Positions 1 to 7,684 of a stretch of 64,000 nt of DNA are shown here, piece by piece. Under the pieces are notes generated by a model. It searched no databases and was not told where the DNA came from. It saw only the letters and a list, made by a program, of their open reading frames with translations. Position numbers and translations under genes: made by a program. Each line of letters begins with the position of its first letter. The stretch's first letter is position 1. Location: positions 1 through 64,000 of the forward strand of contig CAKUYO010000002.1 in assembly GCA_934716995.1 (NCBI GenBank), given 5' to 3'. The stretch is from an uncultured Bacteroidales bacterium. GTDB taxonomy: Bacteria > Bacteroidota > Bacteroidia > Bacteroidales > Paludibacteraceae.

Positions 1-70
1 CGTCAACTCCTGGGGAAACGCCGGGTATCCTATAAGGAATCACCTATCAATCACCTATCAATCACCTATT
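1..70. repeat. Composite intergenic repeat with AATCACCTATC units
   Basis: Bases 38-70 hold three tandem copies of a unit close to AATCACCTATC. The preceding 30 bases (AACTCCTGGGGAAACGCC and following) resemble 32007-32040, and the unit array resembles 32041-32095, so the whole block is a two-copy composite in this window. No gene is seen in bases 1-113. Confidence 0.6.
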
Positions 71-113
71 CTTGATAGCACGAAGTAAGCACGAGACGGC
101 TTGCCGATATGCT

Positions 114-674
114 TTATTTCGGGGATATGGTTTTTATGACACGGCAGGGGTTGCCGACCGCAATGGAGTTGGAGGGGATATTGCGGGTTACGACGGAGCC
201 CGCCCCTATGGTGCAGTTGTCGCCGATGGTTACACCGGGGAGAATGGTAACCGAGCCGCCTATCCAGCAGTTGTTGCCGATGGTTACCGGTTTCGCCCAT
301 TCCTGACGTGTATTGCGTTCTGCGGGGTCTGTACTGTGGCAAGCGGTGTAGATAGACACATTCGGTCCGATAAAAGCATCGTCGCCGATGGTAACATACG
401 CCTCGTCAAGCACTGTAAAATGGAAATTGGCAAAGAAACGTTTGCCGACACGGATATGCGTGCCATAATCGCAATAGAATGGTTGATTGATAAAGACTTG
501 GTCATCGCATGCCCCGAGCAGTTTACGGAGCAGGGCTTTGCGTTCCGCCAACTGCGACGGGCGCAGGTTGTTGTATTCAAAAATCAGATCTTTGCAGCGA
601 TTGAGTTCCACCAGCACTTCCGAGTCGCAGGCATCATAGACCTGCCCTGCGAGCATTTTTTCTTTTTCTGTCAT
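114..674 (-). CDS. Maltose/galactoside O-acetyltransferase family (left-handed beta-helix)
   Basis: This 186-residue protein begins with a Mac-type N-terminal helix region (MTEKEKMLAGQVYDACD) and continues into hexapeptide repeats of the left-handed beta-helix fold (IGDDAFIGPNVSIYTACH, IGNNCWIGGSVTILPGVTIG, NCTIGAGSVVTRNIP). The motif YTACHS holds the expected catalytic histidine. The family transfers acetyl from acetyl-CoA to a sugar hydroxyl as a cytoplasmic trimer. The sugar acceptor cannot be read from the sequence. The frame is open to 731, but the start at 674 matches the family N-terminus. It is divergent from uvrA, with a repeat between them. Confidence 0.88.
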   Translation of the reverse strand: MTEKEKMLAGQVYDACDSEVLVELNRCKDLIFEYNNLRPSQLAERKALLRKLLGACDDQVFINQPFYCDYGTHIRVGKRFFANFHFTVLDEAYVTIGDDAFIGPNVSIYTACHSTDPAERNTRQEWAKPVTIGNNCWIGGSVTILPGVTIGDNCTIGAGSVVTRNIPSNSIAVGNPCRVIKTISPK

Positions 675-738
675 AACAATAAGGAGATTTTTTCCGCCCG
701 CAAGCATACAAAAAATATGCCATTGGGGCAAATGGGGC

Positions 739-770
739 TAATAGGACGAATAAGACCAATAAGACCAATA
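739..770. repeat. AATAAGACC-type tandem repeat
   Basis: Tandem 10-bp units (AATAAGACC, AATAGGACG) lie in the spacer just upstream of the uvrA promoter. Related arrays occur at 32148-32190 and, inverted, at 48639-48680. Confidence 0.6.
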
Positions 771-807
771 TGGTGTGGAGAAGTTGGAGGACATATTATA
801 AAGACGG

Positions 808-839
808 TTTGCATAAGCCGAAAAAAAGCAGTAACTTTG
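808..839 (+). promoter_or_regulatory. Bacteroidota-type promoter for uvrA
   Basis: TTTG at 808-811, 20 bp spacer, TAACTTTG at 832-839, matching the TTTG-N(19-21)-TAnnTTTG consensus. The ATG at 848 is only 8 bases past the -7 box, so the transcript would be leaderless or nearly so. Confidence 0.7.
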
Positions 840-847
840 CAAGCGCA

Positions 848-3562
848 ATGAGTGAAGAAGAAAACAACCAAATAGAGGTGGTCGGAGCGAGGGTGCACAA
901 CCTGAAAAACATCAGCGTAAACATCCCCCGCAACAAACTGACCGTCATCACAGGCTTGTCGGGCAGCGGCAAGTCGTCGCTGGCGTTTGATACCATCTTT
1001 GCCGAGGGGCAAAGGCGGTATATCGATACGTTTTCGTCGTACGCACGGGGTTATATCGGCAATATGCAGCGCCCCGATGTGGACAAGATAACGGGGCTGA
1101 GTCCCGTCATCTCCATTGACCAGAAGACCACGGGCAAGAACCCGCGTTCCACGGTGGGAACCATCACCGAGATCTACGATTTCCTGCGTCTGCTCTATGC
1201 CCGTGCGGGCGAAGCGTACTCGTACCTGACGGGTGAGAAAATGGTGCATTATACGGACGAGCAGATAGTCGATCTGATACAAAAAGACTACGCCGGCAAG
1301 AAGATTCTCCTGCTGGCACCGATGGTGAACAACCGCAAGGGACACTACAAGGAACTATTCGAGACCATACGCCGCAAGGGATATATGTATGTGCGCGTGG
1401 ACGGCGAAGTGCAAGAGGTGGTGCGCGGAATGAAGGTGGACCGCTACAAGAACCACAGTATCGAAGTGGTGGTGGACAGGCTGGCAATCAGGGACAAAGA
1501 ACAAAGGACAAAGAACGAAGAACCAAATGCTTCTTCGGAAAACGAATCAGAAGACTTGCGGCGGTTGCGACAGTCGGTGGACAAAGCGATGACGCAGGGC
1601 AACGGGGTGATGATGATTGCGGAATGGGACAGGGAGAACAAAGAACAAAGGACAAAGAACAAAGAATCGCAGATACGGTATTTCTCGCGCAACCTGATGT
1701 GCCCGACTACGGGACTGAGTTACGGCGACCCCGCGCCGCACACGTTCTCTTTCAACAGTCCGCAAGGCTGGTGCCCGTGCTGCAAAGGAATAGGCAAGAT
1801 ACACGCTTCGCAGACCACCGACGACAAGCAGTTGGACGACATCGTACACGACGACACCGACTGGTATCAGCGTATGCTCGCCTACGTGCAGGAGCAGGAG
1901 GAACAGAAAGACGGTACGGACGACGACGTGACCGTCTGCCCCGAATGCGGCGGCAAGCGGCTCAACAAAGAGGCGCTGAGTTACAAGATTGCGGGCAAGA
2001 CCATCGCCGACCTGACGGATATGGATATAGACAAACTGCTGGAGTTTCTGACCGCTATTGCCAAAGGCGAGGGGCAGGATATCTTTGCCGCTCTGAGCAG
2101 CCAGCAGCGTGCTATTGCCGAGCCGATACTTAAGGAGATATGCGTGCGGCTGCAGTTTATGCAGAGCGTCGGGCTGAGTTACCTGAGTCTCGGACGCGGA
2201 GCAGACAGCCTGTCGGGCGGCGAGAGCCAGCGTATCCGGTTGGCGACGCAGATCGGTTCGCGTCTGGTGAACGTACTATATATATTGGACGAACCCAGTA
2301 TCGGTTTGCACCAGCGGGACAACGAGCGGCTGCTGAACTCGCTCAAAGAGTTGCGCGATATGGGCAACTCCGTGATTGTGGTGGAGCACGACGAGCAGAT
2401 GATGCGCGAGGCGGATTATGTGGTGGACATCGGTCCGAAAGCCGGACGGTTGGGCGGCGAGATCATGTTTGCCGGAACCCCCGCTGAGATGCTGCATACC
2501 GACACGCTCACCGCCAGATACCTGCGCGGAGAGTTGCAGGTTACGCCGCCCGAACATACCGCCACGCCTGTCGGGAAAGACACAAAATGGCTCACGCTGC
2601 GAGGCTGCAAAGGCAATAACCTACGAAATGTTACGGTGCGTATCCCGCTCGGGCGTATGGTATGCGTTACGGGCGTGAGCGGCAGCGGCAAATCGACATT
2701 GGTCAACCAGACGCTCTACCCCATCCTGTCGCAGAAGTTCTACCGCAGCCTGCAAAAACCGCTGGCATACGACAGCATAGAGGGCGTGGAGAACATCGAC
2801 AAGGTGATTGCCGTCGATCAGTCGCCGATAGGCAGGACACCCCGTTCCAACCCCGCCACCTACACCAATGTATTCAACGACATACGCGAACTGTTCGCCC
2901 AACTGCCCGAATCGAAGATACGGGCGTGGAAAGCCAACCGCTTCAGTTTCAATGCCAAAGGCGGGCGGTGCGAGGAGTGTTCGGGCAACGGGTACAAGAC
3001 GATACAGATGCACTTTATGCCCGATGTGTACGTACCCTGCGAGGCGTGCGGCGGACAGCGCTACAACAAAGAGACGCTCGAGGTGCGTTTCAAGGGCAAG
3101 AACATCGCCGACGTACTGGATATGACGGTCAATCAGGCGGTGGAGTTCTTTGAGAGCCAACCGTATATCCTGCGCAAAATCAAGACGATACAGGACGTCG
3201 GCTTGGGGTATATCAAACTCGGGCAATCGTCCACCTCGCTCTCGGGCGGCGAAAGCCAGCGCATCAAACTGGCGACCGAACTGGCACGCCCCTCCACAGG
3301 CAAGACCCTGTATATATTGGACGAACCGACCACGGGGCTGCATTTCGAGGACATACGCGTGCTGCTCGGCGTACTGCGCAAACTGGCAGACAAGGGCAAC
3401 ACGGTGCTGATCATAGAGCATAACTTGGATGTCATTCGCAGTTGCGACTACCTGATCGATATGGGTCCAGAAGGCGGACGCGGCGGCGGGCAGTTGGTCT
3501 GCGAGGGGACAATAGAGGAAGTGAAGAACTGCAAGGAGAGCATTACGGGAAGGTTTCTGTAA
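848..3562 (+). CDS. uvrA: Excinuclease ABC subunit A
   Basis: UvrA is the damage-recognition ATPase of nucleotide excision repair and works as a dimer with UvrB. The 904-residue protein has two ABC modules: Walker A GLSGSGKSS near residue 36, a second GVSGSGKST, and two LSGGESQR signatures followed by ILDEPS and ILDEPTTGL. The C-terminal zinc finger keeps CEEC and CEAC. In the first finger the second cysteine is threonine (CPTTG). The start at 848 is chosen over the in-frame ATG at 770 because family homology begins there and the promoter overlaps the extra 26 codons. Two loops near residues 215-226 and 261-273 are encoded by the dispersed ACAAAGAAC repeat (peptide KEQRTKN both times), an unusual in-frame invasion. 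The antiporter gene follows after about 160 bp of repeats. Confidence 0.96.
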   Translation: MSEEENNQIEVVGARVHNLKNISVNIPRNKLTVITGLSGSGKSSLAFDTIFAEGQRRYIDTFSSYARGYIGNMQRPDVDKITGLSPVISIDQKTTGKNPRSTVGTITEIYDFLRLLYARAGEAYSYLTGEKMVHYTDEQIVDLIQKDYAGKKILLLAPMVNNRKGHYKELFETIRRKGYMYVRVDGEVQEVVRGMKVDRYKNHSIEVVVDRLAIRDKEQRTKNEEPNASSENESEDLRRLRQSVDKAMTQGNGVMMIAEWDRENKEQRTKNKESQIRYFSRNLMCPTTGLSYGDPAPHTFSFNSPQGWCPCCKGIGKIHASQTTDDKQLDDIVHDDTDWYQRMLAYVQEQEEQKDGTDDDVTVCPECGGKRLNKEALSYKIAGKTIADLTDMDIDKLLEFLTAIAKGEGQDIFAALSSQQRAIAEPILKEICVRLQFMQSVGLSYLSLGRGADSLSGGESQRIRLATQIGSRLVNVLYILDEPSIGLHQRDNERLLNSLKELRDMGNSVIVVEHDEQMMREADYVVDIGPKAGRLGGEIMFAGTPAEMLHTDTLTARYLRGELQVTPPEHTATPVGKDTKWLTLRGCKGNNLRNVTVRIPLGRMVCVTGVSGSGKSTLVNQTLYPILSQKFYRSLQKPLAYDSIEGVENIDKVIAVDQSPIGRTPRSNPATYTNVFNDIRELFAQLPESKIRAWKANRFSFNAKGGRCEECSGNGYKTIQMHFMPDVYVPCEACGGQRYNKETLEVRFKGKNIADVLDMTVNQAVEFFESQPYILRKIKTIQDVGLGYIKLGQSSTSLSGGESQRIKLATELARPSTGKTLYILDEPTTGLHFEDIRVLLGVLRKLADKGNTVLIIEHNLDVIRSCDYLIDMGPEGGRGGGQLVCEGTIEEVKNCKESITGRFL
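1491..1524 (+). repeat. ACAAAGAAC repeat inside uvrA, copy 1
   Basis: GGACAAAGAACAAAGGAC and following, the same motif as the intergenic arrays at 36491-36530, 38404-38442 and 47159-47177. It is read in frame as DKEQRTKNEE within a loop of UvrA. Confidence 0.8.
1628..1667 (+). repeat. ACAAAGAAC repeat inside uvrA, copy 2
   Basis: GAACAAAGAACAAAGGAC and following, read in frame as ENKEQRTKNKE. It lies 104 bases after copy 1 in the same reading frame, so both give the KEQRTKN peptide. Confidence 0.8.
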
Positions 3563-3576
3563 TAGACCTCCCCAAA

Positions 3577-3596
3577 CCCCTCCTTCAGAGGAGGGG
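3577..3596. terminator. Hairpin after uvrA
   Basis: CCCCTCC-TTCAGA-GGAGGGG stem-loop 15 bases after the uvrA stop. No clear T-run, so it may be a palindromic repeat rather than an intrinsic terminator. Confidence 0.4.
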
Positions 3597-3610
3597 CTTG
3601 CAGAACGAAC

Positions 3611-3709
3611 CTAAACGCGAAGCCAGCAACGTAAAACCATAAACGCAAAGCCAACAACGCAACGCCACTAACGTAAAAACCATAAACGTAAAACCAATAA
3701 CGTTTGCGC
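3611..3709 (-). repeat. AACGTTTRTGGTT tandem array
   Basis: About eight 12-13 bp units (AACGTAAAACCAT, AACGCAAAGCC) fill the uvrA-antiporter spacer. Read on the - strand they match the arrays at 18620-18739 and 48466-48560 (ACGTTTRTGGTT). Confidence 0.7.
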
Positions 3710-3719
3710 ATCAAACAGA

Positions 3720-5591
3720 ATGCTATCCAACTCATTAGCCATAATGTCGGTTGTACTGGGAGTAATACTCCTCATACCGCCCGTGTGCCGCAAGATACAC
3801 GTGCCGAGCATTGTAGGCTTTATTCTGGCGGGTATTGCACTGGGACCATACGGGCTGAATATCTTTGCCGAAAGCGAAACGATACGCGTGTTGGGCAAGA
3901 TGGGTATGCTCTATATCATGCTGCAGGCGGGTATAGAGATTGACATGAACGACTTCAGCCAGTACAAACGGAGCGCAGTCCTCTTCGGTTTCTATACCTT
4001 CCTGATACCTTTTGCATTAGGTATGCTCACCAGCCGCCTGATGGGATTCGGCTGGGCGACGTGCGCCCTGATGGGAGCGATGTACGGCAGCCATACGCTG
4101 ATGACCTACCCGATAGTGAGCCGCTACGGCATACAGAAGAATGCGGCGGTAAATATCGTCGTGGGCGGTACGATGGTGGCGATTACGATGTCGCTCCTGG
4201 TGCTGGCAGGACTGAAAAGCCACCTGACAGGCACGGAGAGTCCGCTATTCTGGTGGGCATTGGCGGGAAAGATTGCCCTCTTTGCAGTGATGACCTTGTG
4301 GGCGTTTCCGTGGGTGGTGCAGAAAGCATTCAAGCGGCAGCAGGAACCGGTTTTCTGCTTTATGCTCGTGATGACGGTGCTGATGCTGTCGGCTTTTCTC
4401 GCCGACTGGGCAGGTTTGGAGGGTATCCTCGGTGCTTTTGTATGCGGAGTGTCGCTCAACCGGCTGGTACCGAACCGCTCCTCGCTGATGAACCGTATCA
4501 ATTTTGTAGGCAACAGTATCTTCGTGCCGCTCTTTCTGATTGACGTGGGCATGATGATCGACATCAGTCTCTGCTGGCACGGCTGGGCGACCATCACCAT
4601 TGCGGCTGTAATGATCGGTACCAAACTGGCGGGCAAGTGGCTTGCCGCATGGGCGGCACAAGGGTCGTTCCACCTCTCGGGTATGGAGCGGCAACTGGTT
4701 TTCGGACTGACACACGCCACAGCGGCAGGCACGCTGGCGATAGTAACTATCGGTTACCAAGTGGGGCTTTTCAACTCCGAGATACTCAACGGCGCCGTAC
4801 TGATGATACTGGTGCTGTGCACCATCTCGTCGTTTGTTACAGAGCATGCCGCCAAGCAGATCGCCCTGCAGGAGGAAGCCAAACTGGAGAGTGACAGAAC
4901 AGAAGACGAATGGCTGGTGATGTCGGTAGGCGAAGACCTGCACGACAAACTGAAAGAACTGAGCAACCTGAGCAGCCTGCCCGAGACGGAGTTCGTACAG
5001 AGCGACGACTGGGCGGACGCACGGCAGATCATCGAGCGGCGGGGCAAATCCACCATCGTCTATCACGAGGTGCAACCGCTCAATACGATCAACCGTCTGC
5101 TGGTGGCAGTACCGCGCTATGCCGAGAAGGAGTACGATTTCATCTCCTGCTTCGGACAGATACGCCGTCTGAGCAGCCAGATAGGCGCGAAAGTGGTATT
5201 CTTTGCCAACGAGGACACGCAGCGTGTGCTGAAAGCCATGAGCCGCCGCAAGGGCAAGTACCTGCGGGCATCGTACCGCGAGATGGGCGACTGGGAAGAG
5301 GTACTGATGATGGCAAAAGAGGCAGAAAAGGATGATATGATTGTAATGGTCTCTTCGCGCCACGCCACTGCCAGTTACAACCCGCTTTTCGAGCAGATAC
5401 CCGATATGCTGGAGCGTTTCTTCCGGCAGCACAACTATCTGATACTCTACCCCGAGCAGCAGATGGGCGGCGAGGTGCGCGATGTATTTCTGACGGATAT
5501 TCCCCAACCGAGCCGCACATGGCGTCTGGTTACCAAAACCAAGCAATGGTTCCTCCGTCTCCTGCGCCGCCGGCAACTCAGAAAGAAATAA
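3720..5591 (+). CDS. CPA2-family cation/proton antiporter with cytoplasmic C-terminal domain
   Basis: The first ~390 residues form roughly 12 hydrophobic segments typical of the KefB/NapA-like CPA2 antiporters (GFILAGIALGPYGL near the N-terminus; FLADWAGLEGILGAFVCG; VPLFLIDVGMMID). The remaining ~230 residues are soluble and resemble the universal-stress-like regulatory domain found on Bacteroidota members. It would exchange Na+ or K+ for protons at the inner membrane; the ion cannot be decided here. It ends in an arginine-rich tail (LRLLRRRQLRKK). It stands alone on the + strand between uvrA and the tRNA, with no partner subunit. Confidence 0.9.
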   Translation: MLSNSLAIMSVVLGVILLIPPVCRKIHVPSIVGFILAGIALGPYGLNIFAESETIRVLGKMGMLYIMLQAGIEIDMNDFSQYKRSAVLFGFYTFLIPFALGMLTSRLMGFGWATCALMGAMYGSHTLMTYPIVSRYGIQKNAAVNIVVGGTMVAITMSLLVLAGLKSHLTGTESPLFWWALAGKIALFAVMTLWAFPWVVQKAFKRQQEPVFCFMLVMTVLMLSAFLADWAGLEGILGAFVCGVSLNRLVPNRSSLMNRINFVGNSIFVPLFLIDVGMMIDISLCWHGWATITIAAVMIGTKLAGKWLAAWAAQGSFHLSGMERQLVFGLTHATAAGTLAIVTIGYQVGLFNSEILNGAVLMILVLCTISSFVTEHAAKQIALQEEAKLESDRTEDEWLVMSVGEDLHDKLKELSNLSSLPETEFVQSDDWADARQIIERRGKSTIVYHEVQPLNTINRLLVAVPRYAEKEYDFISCFGQIRRLSSQIGAKVVFFANEDTQRVLKAMSRRKGKYLRASYREMGDWEEVLMMAKEAEKDDMIVMVSSRHATASYNPLFEQIPDMLERFFRQHNYLILYPEQQMGGEVRDVFLTDIPQPSRTWRLVTKTKQWFLRLLRRRQLRKK

Positions 5592-5686
5592 CGTGAATTC
5601 GAAAGAAAGAGACTTTGTCGGCCAACAACTGTCAACAACTATTAAACAACAGATAATAGTATAACGTGAATTCGAAATAAGAAACT

Positions 5687-5778
5687 CCTTTGCCGCAAAG
5701 CGGCAAGAAATCCGAGTAAATCTACAATTTTACATCCTCAGATCCATAAATTGCCATTGTAAATCTTATCGCCTACAG
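5687..5778. repeat. Dispersed element A (two small hairpins)
   Basis: Starts CCTTTGCCGCAAAGCGGC (hairpin) followed by AAGAAATCC and ends AAATCTTATCGCCTAC. Matches 22268-22351 and 35361-35445 along their length. Most of 5592-5860 is repeat sequence, including two copies of TAACGTGAATTCGAAA; no gene is seen there. Confidence 0.75.
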
Positions 5779-5860
5779 AGGACAAGTAAGACAATTCCAC
5801 TTTATATTGAACAAACATTGAATAGACAACTATGCTACAAGAAAGAGACCGATACACAAC

Positions 5861-5885
5861 AAAAAAAGGAGAGCGTTGCTCTCCT
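5861..5885 (-). terminator. Intrinsic terminator of tRNA-Lys
   Basis: On the - strand: AGGAGAGCAACGCTCTCCT followed by TTTTTT. A perfect stem with T-run, starting 6 bases beyond the tRNA 3' end. Confidence 0.85.
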
Positions 5886-5890
5886 CTGTG

Positions 5891-5963
5891 TGAACCAGCT
5901 GGGGCTCGAACCCAGGACCCCATCCTTAAAAGGGATGTGCTCTACCTGCTGAGCTACTGATTC
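5891..5963 (-). tRNA. tRNA-Lys (anticodon TTT)
   Basis: A cloverleaf is readable on the - strand: acceptor GAATCAG/CTGGTTC, D-stem GCTC/GAGC, anticodon stem CATCC/GGATG with loop CTTTTAA (anticodon TTT), and T-arm with GGTTCGAGCC. Discriminator base A; CCA is not encoded. It has its own promoter and terminator. Confidence 0.96.
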
Positions 5964-5986
5964 AGGCTTTTTCTCAAAAGCGGGTG

Positions 5987-6018
5987 CAAAGGTACTGCTT
6001 TTTTTTGAACCCTGCAAA
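5987..6018 (-). promoter_or_regulatory. Promoter of tRNA-Lys
   Basis: On the - strand TTTG, 20 bp, TACCTTTG. The start site would fall about 15 bases before the mature tRNA 5' end. Confidence 0.75.
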
Positions 6019-6062
6019 TAATTGGTGCATTATTTTTGCTTTTAATAGAAAAATCATACAAT

Positions 6063-7475
6063 ATGAACATAAACAAGACGTATTCACGCCGGAAAACAAC
6101 ACAGACAAAAGTAGGAAACATCTATATAGGCAGCGATTCGCCTATCCGTATCCAGACTATGGCAAACACCTCGACCAACGATATAGAGGGGAGTGTAGCC
6201 CAAGCGCAACGCTGTATCGCCGCGGGGGCGGAACTGGTCCGTTTCACCACGCAGGGACTGCGGGAGGTGGAGTCGCTCAAAGAGATACACCGGCAATGCA
6301 CAATGCACAATGCACAATGCGTAATGGTTGCAGACGTCCATTTCCAAGCCGACGTGGCGGATGCGGCGGCGCAGGTGGTGGAGAAAGTGCGTATCAACCC
6401 CGGCAACTACATAGACCCTGCACGCAAATTCAAACATATCGACTATACCGAAGAGGAATACCAAGCCGAACTCGGGCGGCTGCGGGAACGGTTCACACGC
6501 CTGCTCGATATATGCAAAGCACACCACACCGCCCTCCGTTTGGGCGTGAACCACGGCAGTCTGAGCGACCGTATCATGTCGCGCTATGGCGACACACCCG
6601 CCGGTATGGTAGAGAGTGTGATGGAGTTTCTGCGCGTGGCGGCAAGCGAACAGTTTATGAATATCGTCATCTCCGTCAAGGCGAGCAACACCCGCATCAT
6701 GGTCGATACGGTACGGCTGCTGGTGCAGCAGATGAACCAAGAGGGTATGGCTTTTCCGTTGCACTTGGGCGTTACGGAAGCGGGCGAAGGCGAGGACGGA
6801 CGCATCAAGTCGGCGGTCGGTATCGGTGCCCTGCTGGCGGACGGTATCGGCGACACGGTGCGGGTAAGCCTGAGCGAAGCCCCGGAAAACGAGATTCCCG
6901 TGGCACGTGCGCTGGTGGATTATTTCGTCAGTCCGCAAAGTATCCGCTATGCGGACAACACGTGTGTTTCCGTGGAGGGCAATACCATTTATTATTCCAA
7001 CGAAGATACCGATTGGGGATTGTTTCAGTTGCACGCCGCAGCAGAGTGCGGACGGCTGCTGTGGGAACACCATGCAACCCATCTCGTATTGGGCAATCCG
7101 CATTTTGACGCCGACCGGTTGGAGCGGCTGGGCAAAGACATATTGCAGGCGGCGCGCGTGCGTATCTACAAGACGGAGTATATCTCCTGCCCCGGGTGCG
7201 GGCGCACGCTGTTCGACTTGGAAAAGACCATTGCCGAGGTGAAAGCCGCCACGGCGGAATTTACGGGACTGAAAATAGGCATAATGGGCTGTATCGTAAA
7301 CGGTCCGGGCGAGATGGCGGATGCCGACTACGGCTATGTGGGTGCCGGACGCGGACGCATCAGTCTCTATCGCGGCAAAGAGTGCGTCCTGAAGAATATC
7401 CCGCAAGAGGACGCCGTAGAAGCACTGCTCAATCTCATCCGCAATGGAAATTACGGCAACGACACGGCAACGTGA
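6063..7475 (+). CDS. ispG: 4-hydroxy-3-methylbut-2-enyl diphosphate synthase (flavodoxin/ferredoxin dependent)
   Basis: IspG reduces MEcPP to HMBPP in the MEP isoprenoid pathway using a [4Fe-4S] cluster. The 470-residue protein has the N-terminal TIM barrel (IQTMANTSTND, VADVHF, KVRINPGNY, LGVNHGSLS, LGVTEAGEGEDG) and the C-terminal cluster domain with C376, C379 (SCPGCGRT), C410 and E417 (GCIVNGPGE). Between them lies only ~100 residues, whereas Bacteroidota IspG proteins usually carry a much larger insert (A* domain, ~600 residues in total); this copy is shortened. Residues 77-88 (RQCTMHNAQCVM) are encoded by the TGCACAATG repeat and replace the usual linker before VADVHF. The last codons (NYGNDTAT) and stop lie in 11-bp repeat units. 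The start at 6063 is preferred over 6036 because the family begins at about MNINKTYSRR. Confidence 0.95.
   Translation: MNINKTYSRRKTTQTKVGNIYIGSDSPIRIQTMANTSTNDIEGSVAQAQRCIAAGAELVRFTTQGLREVESLKEIHRQCTMHNAQCVMVADVHFQADVADAAAQVVEKVRINPGNYIDPARKFKHIDYTEEEYQAELGRLRERFTRLLDICKAHHTALRLGVNHGSLSDRIMSRYGDTPAGMVESVMEFLRVAASEQFMNIVISVKASNTRIMVDTVRLLVQQMNQEGMAFPLHLGVTEAGEGEDGRIKSAVGIGALLADGIGDTVRVSLSEAPENEIPVARALVDYFVSPQSIRYADNTCVSVEGNTIYYSNEDTDWGLFQLHAAAECGRLLWEHHATHLVLGNPHFDADRLERLGKDILQAARVRIYKTEYISCPGCGRTLFDLEKTIAEVKAATAEFTGLKIGIMGCIVNGPGEMADADYGYVGAGRGRISLYRGKECVLKNIPQEDAVEALLNLIRNGNYGNDTAT
6293..6326 (+). repeat. TGCACAATG repeat inside ispG
   Basis: Four near-perfect AATGCAC units. The same array occurs between or at the start of genes at 20768-20795, 33411-33433, 55725-55760 and 60403-60460. 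It is translated here as QCTMHNAQC. Confidence 0.85.
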
Positions 7476-7600
7476 AGCGTAAGGCAGGTGTGCGTAGCAC
7501 ACTGAGTGCCGTAGCGAGACGAAGCCCGGTGGGCTGAGTAGAACTCCTTATAACACACGGCAACGAGATACATCCTTATAAGGGATTGTTGCAGCAAAAT
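7450..7600. repeat. Repeat island overlapping the ispG 3' end
   Basis: On the - strand 7452-7475 reads as two 11-bp units ending GTTGCCG followed by TAA, like the array at 52465-52486. Another unit lies at 7557-7567. Between are small hairpins (GTGTGCGTAGCACAC, AGCCCGGTGGGCT). No gene is seen between ispG and 7685. Confidence 0.55.
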
Positions 7601-7620
7601 GCCACCAATATGCACATTTT

Positions 7621-7652
7621 ATTGCATATATCACGCAAAAGCAGTACTTTTG
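7621..7652 (+). promoter_or_regulatory. Promoter of the 7685 gene
   Basis: ATTG, 20 bp, TACTTTTG at 7645-7652; the ATG is 32 bases further on. Confidence 0.65.
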
Positions 7653-7684
7653 TAAGGATTTTATTAACTAAACATTTCTTTGAT

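Noticed and set aside
4245..5576. 443-codon open frame on the - strand opposite the antiporter, and similar long frames opposite clpC (16352-18598), ispG and tdh/kbl
   Set aside because: Shadow frames of GC-rich core genes: no family motifs, no promoter, Arg/His/Gln-rich composition typical of antisense translation.
7476..7560. Structured non-coding RNA after ispG
   Set aside because: Small hairpins are present, but so are repeat units, and there is no promoter or terminator pair; treated as a repeat island.
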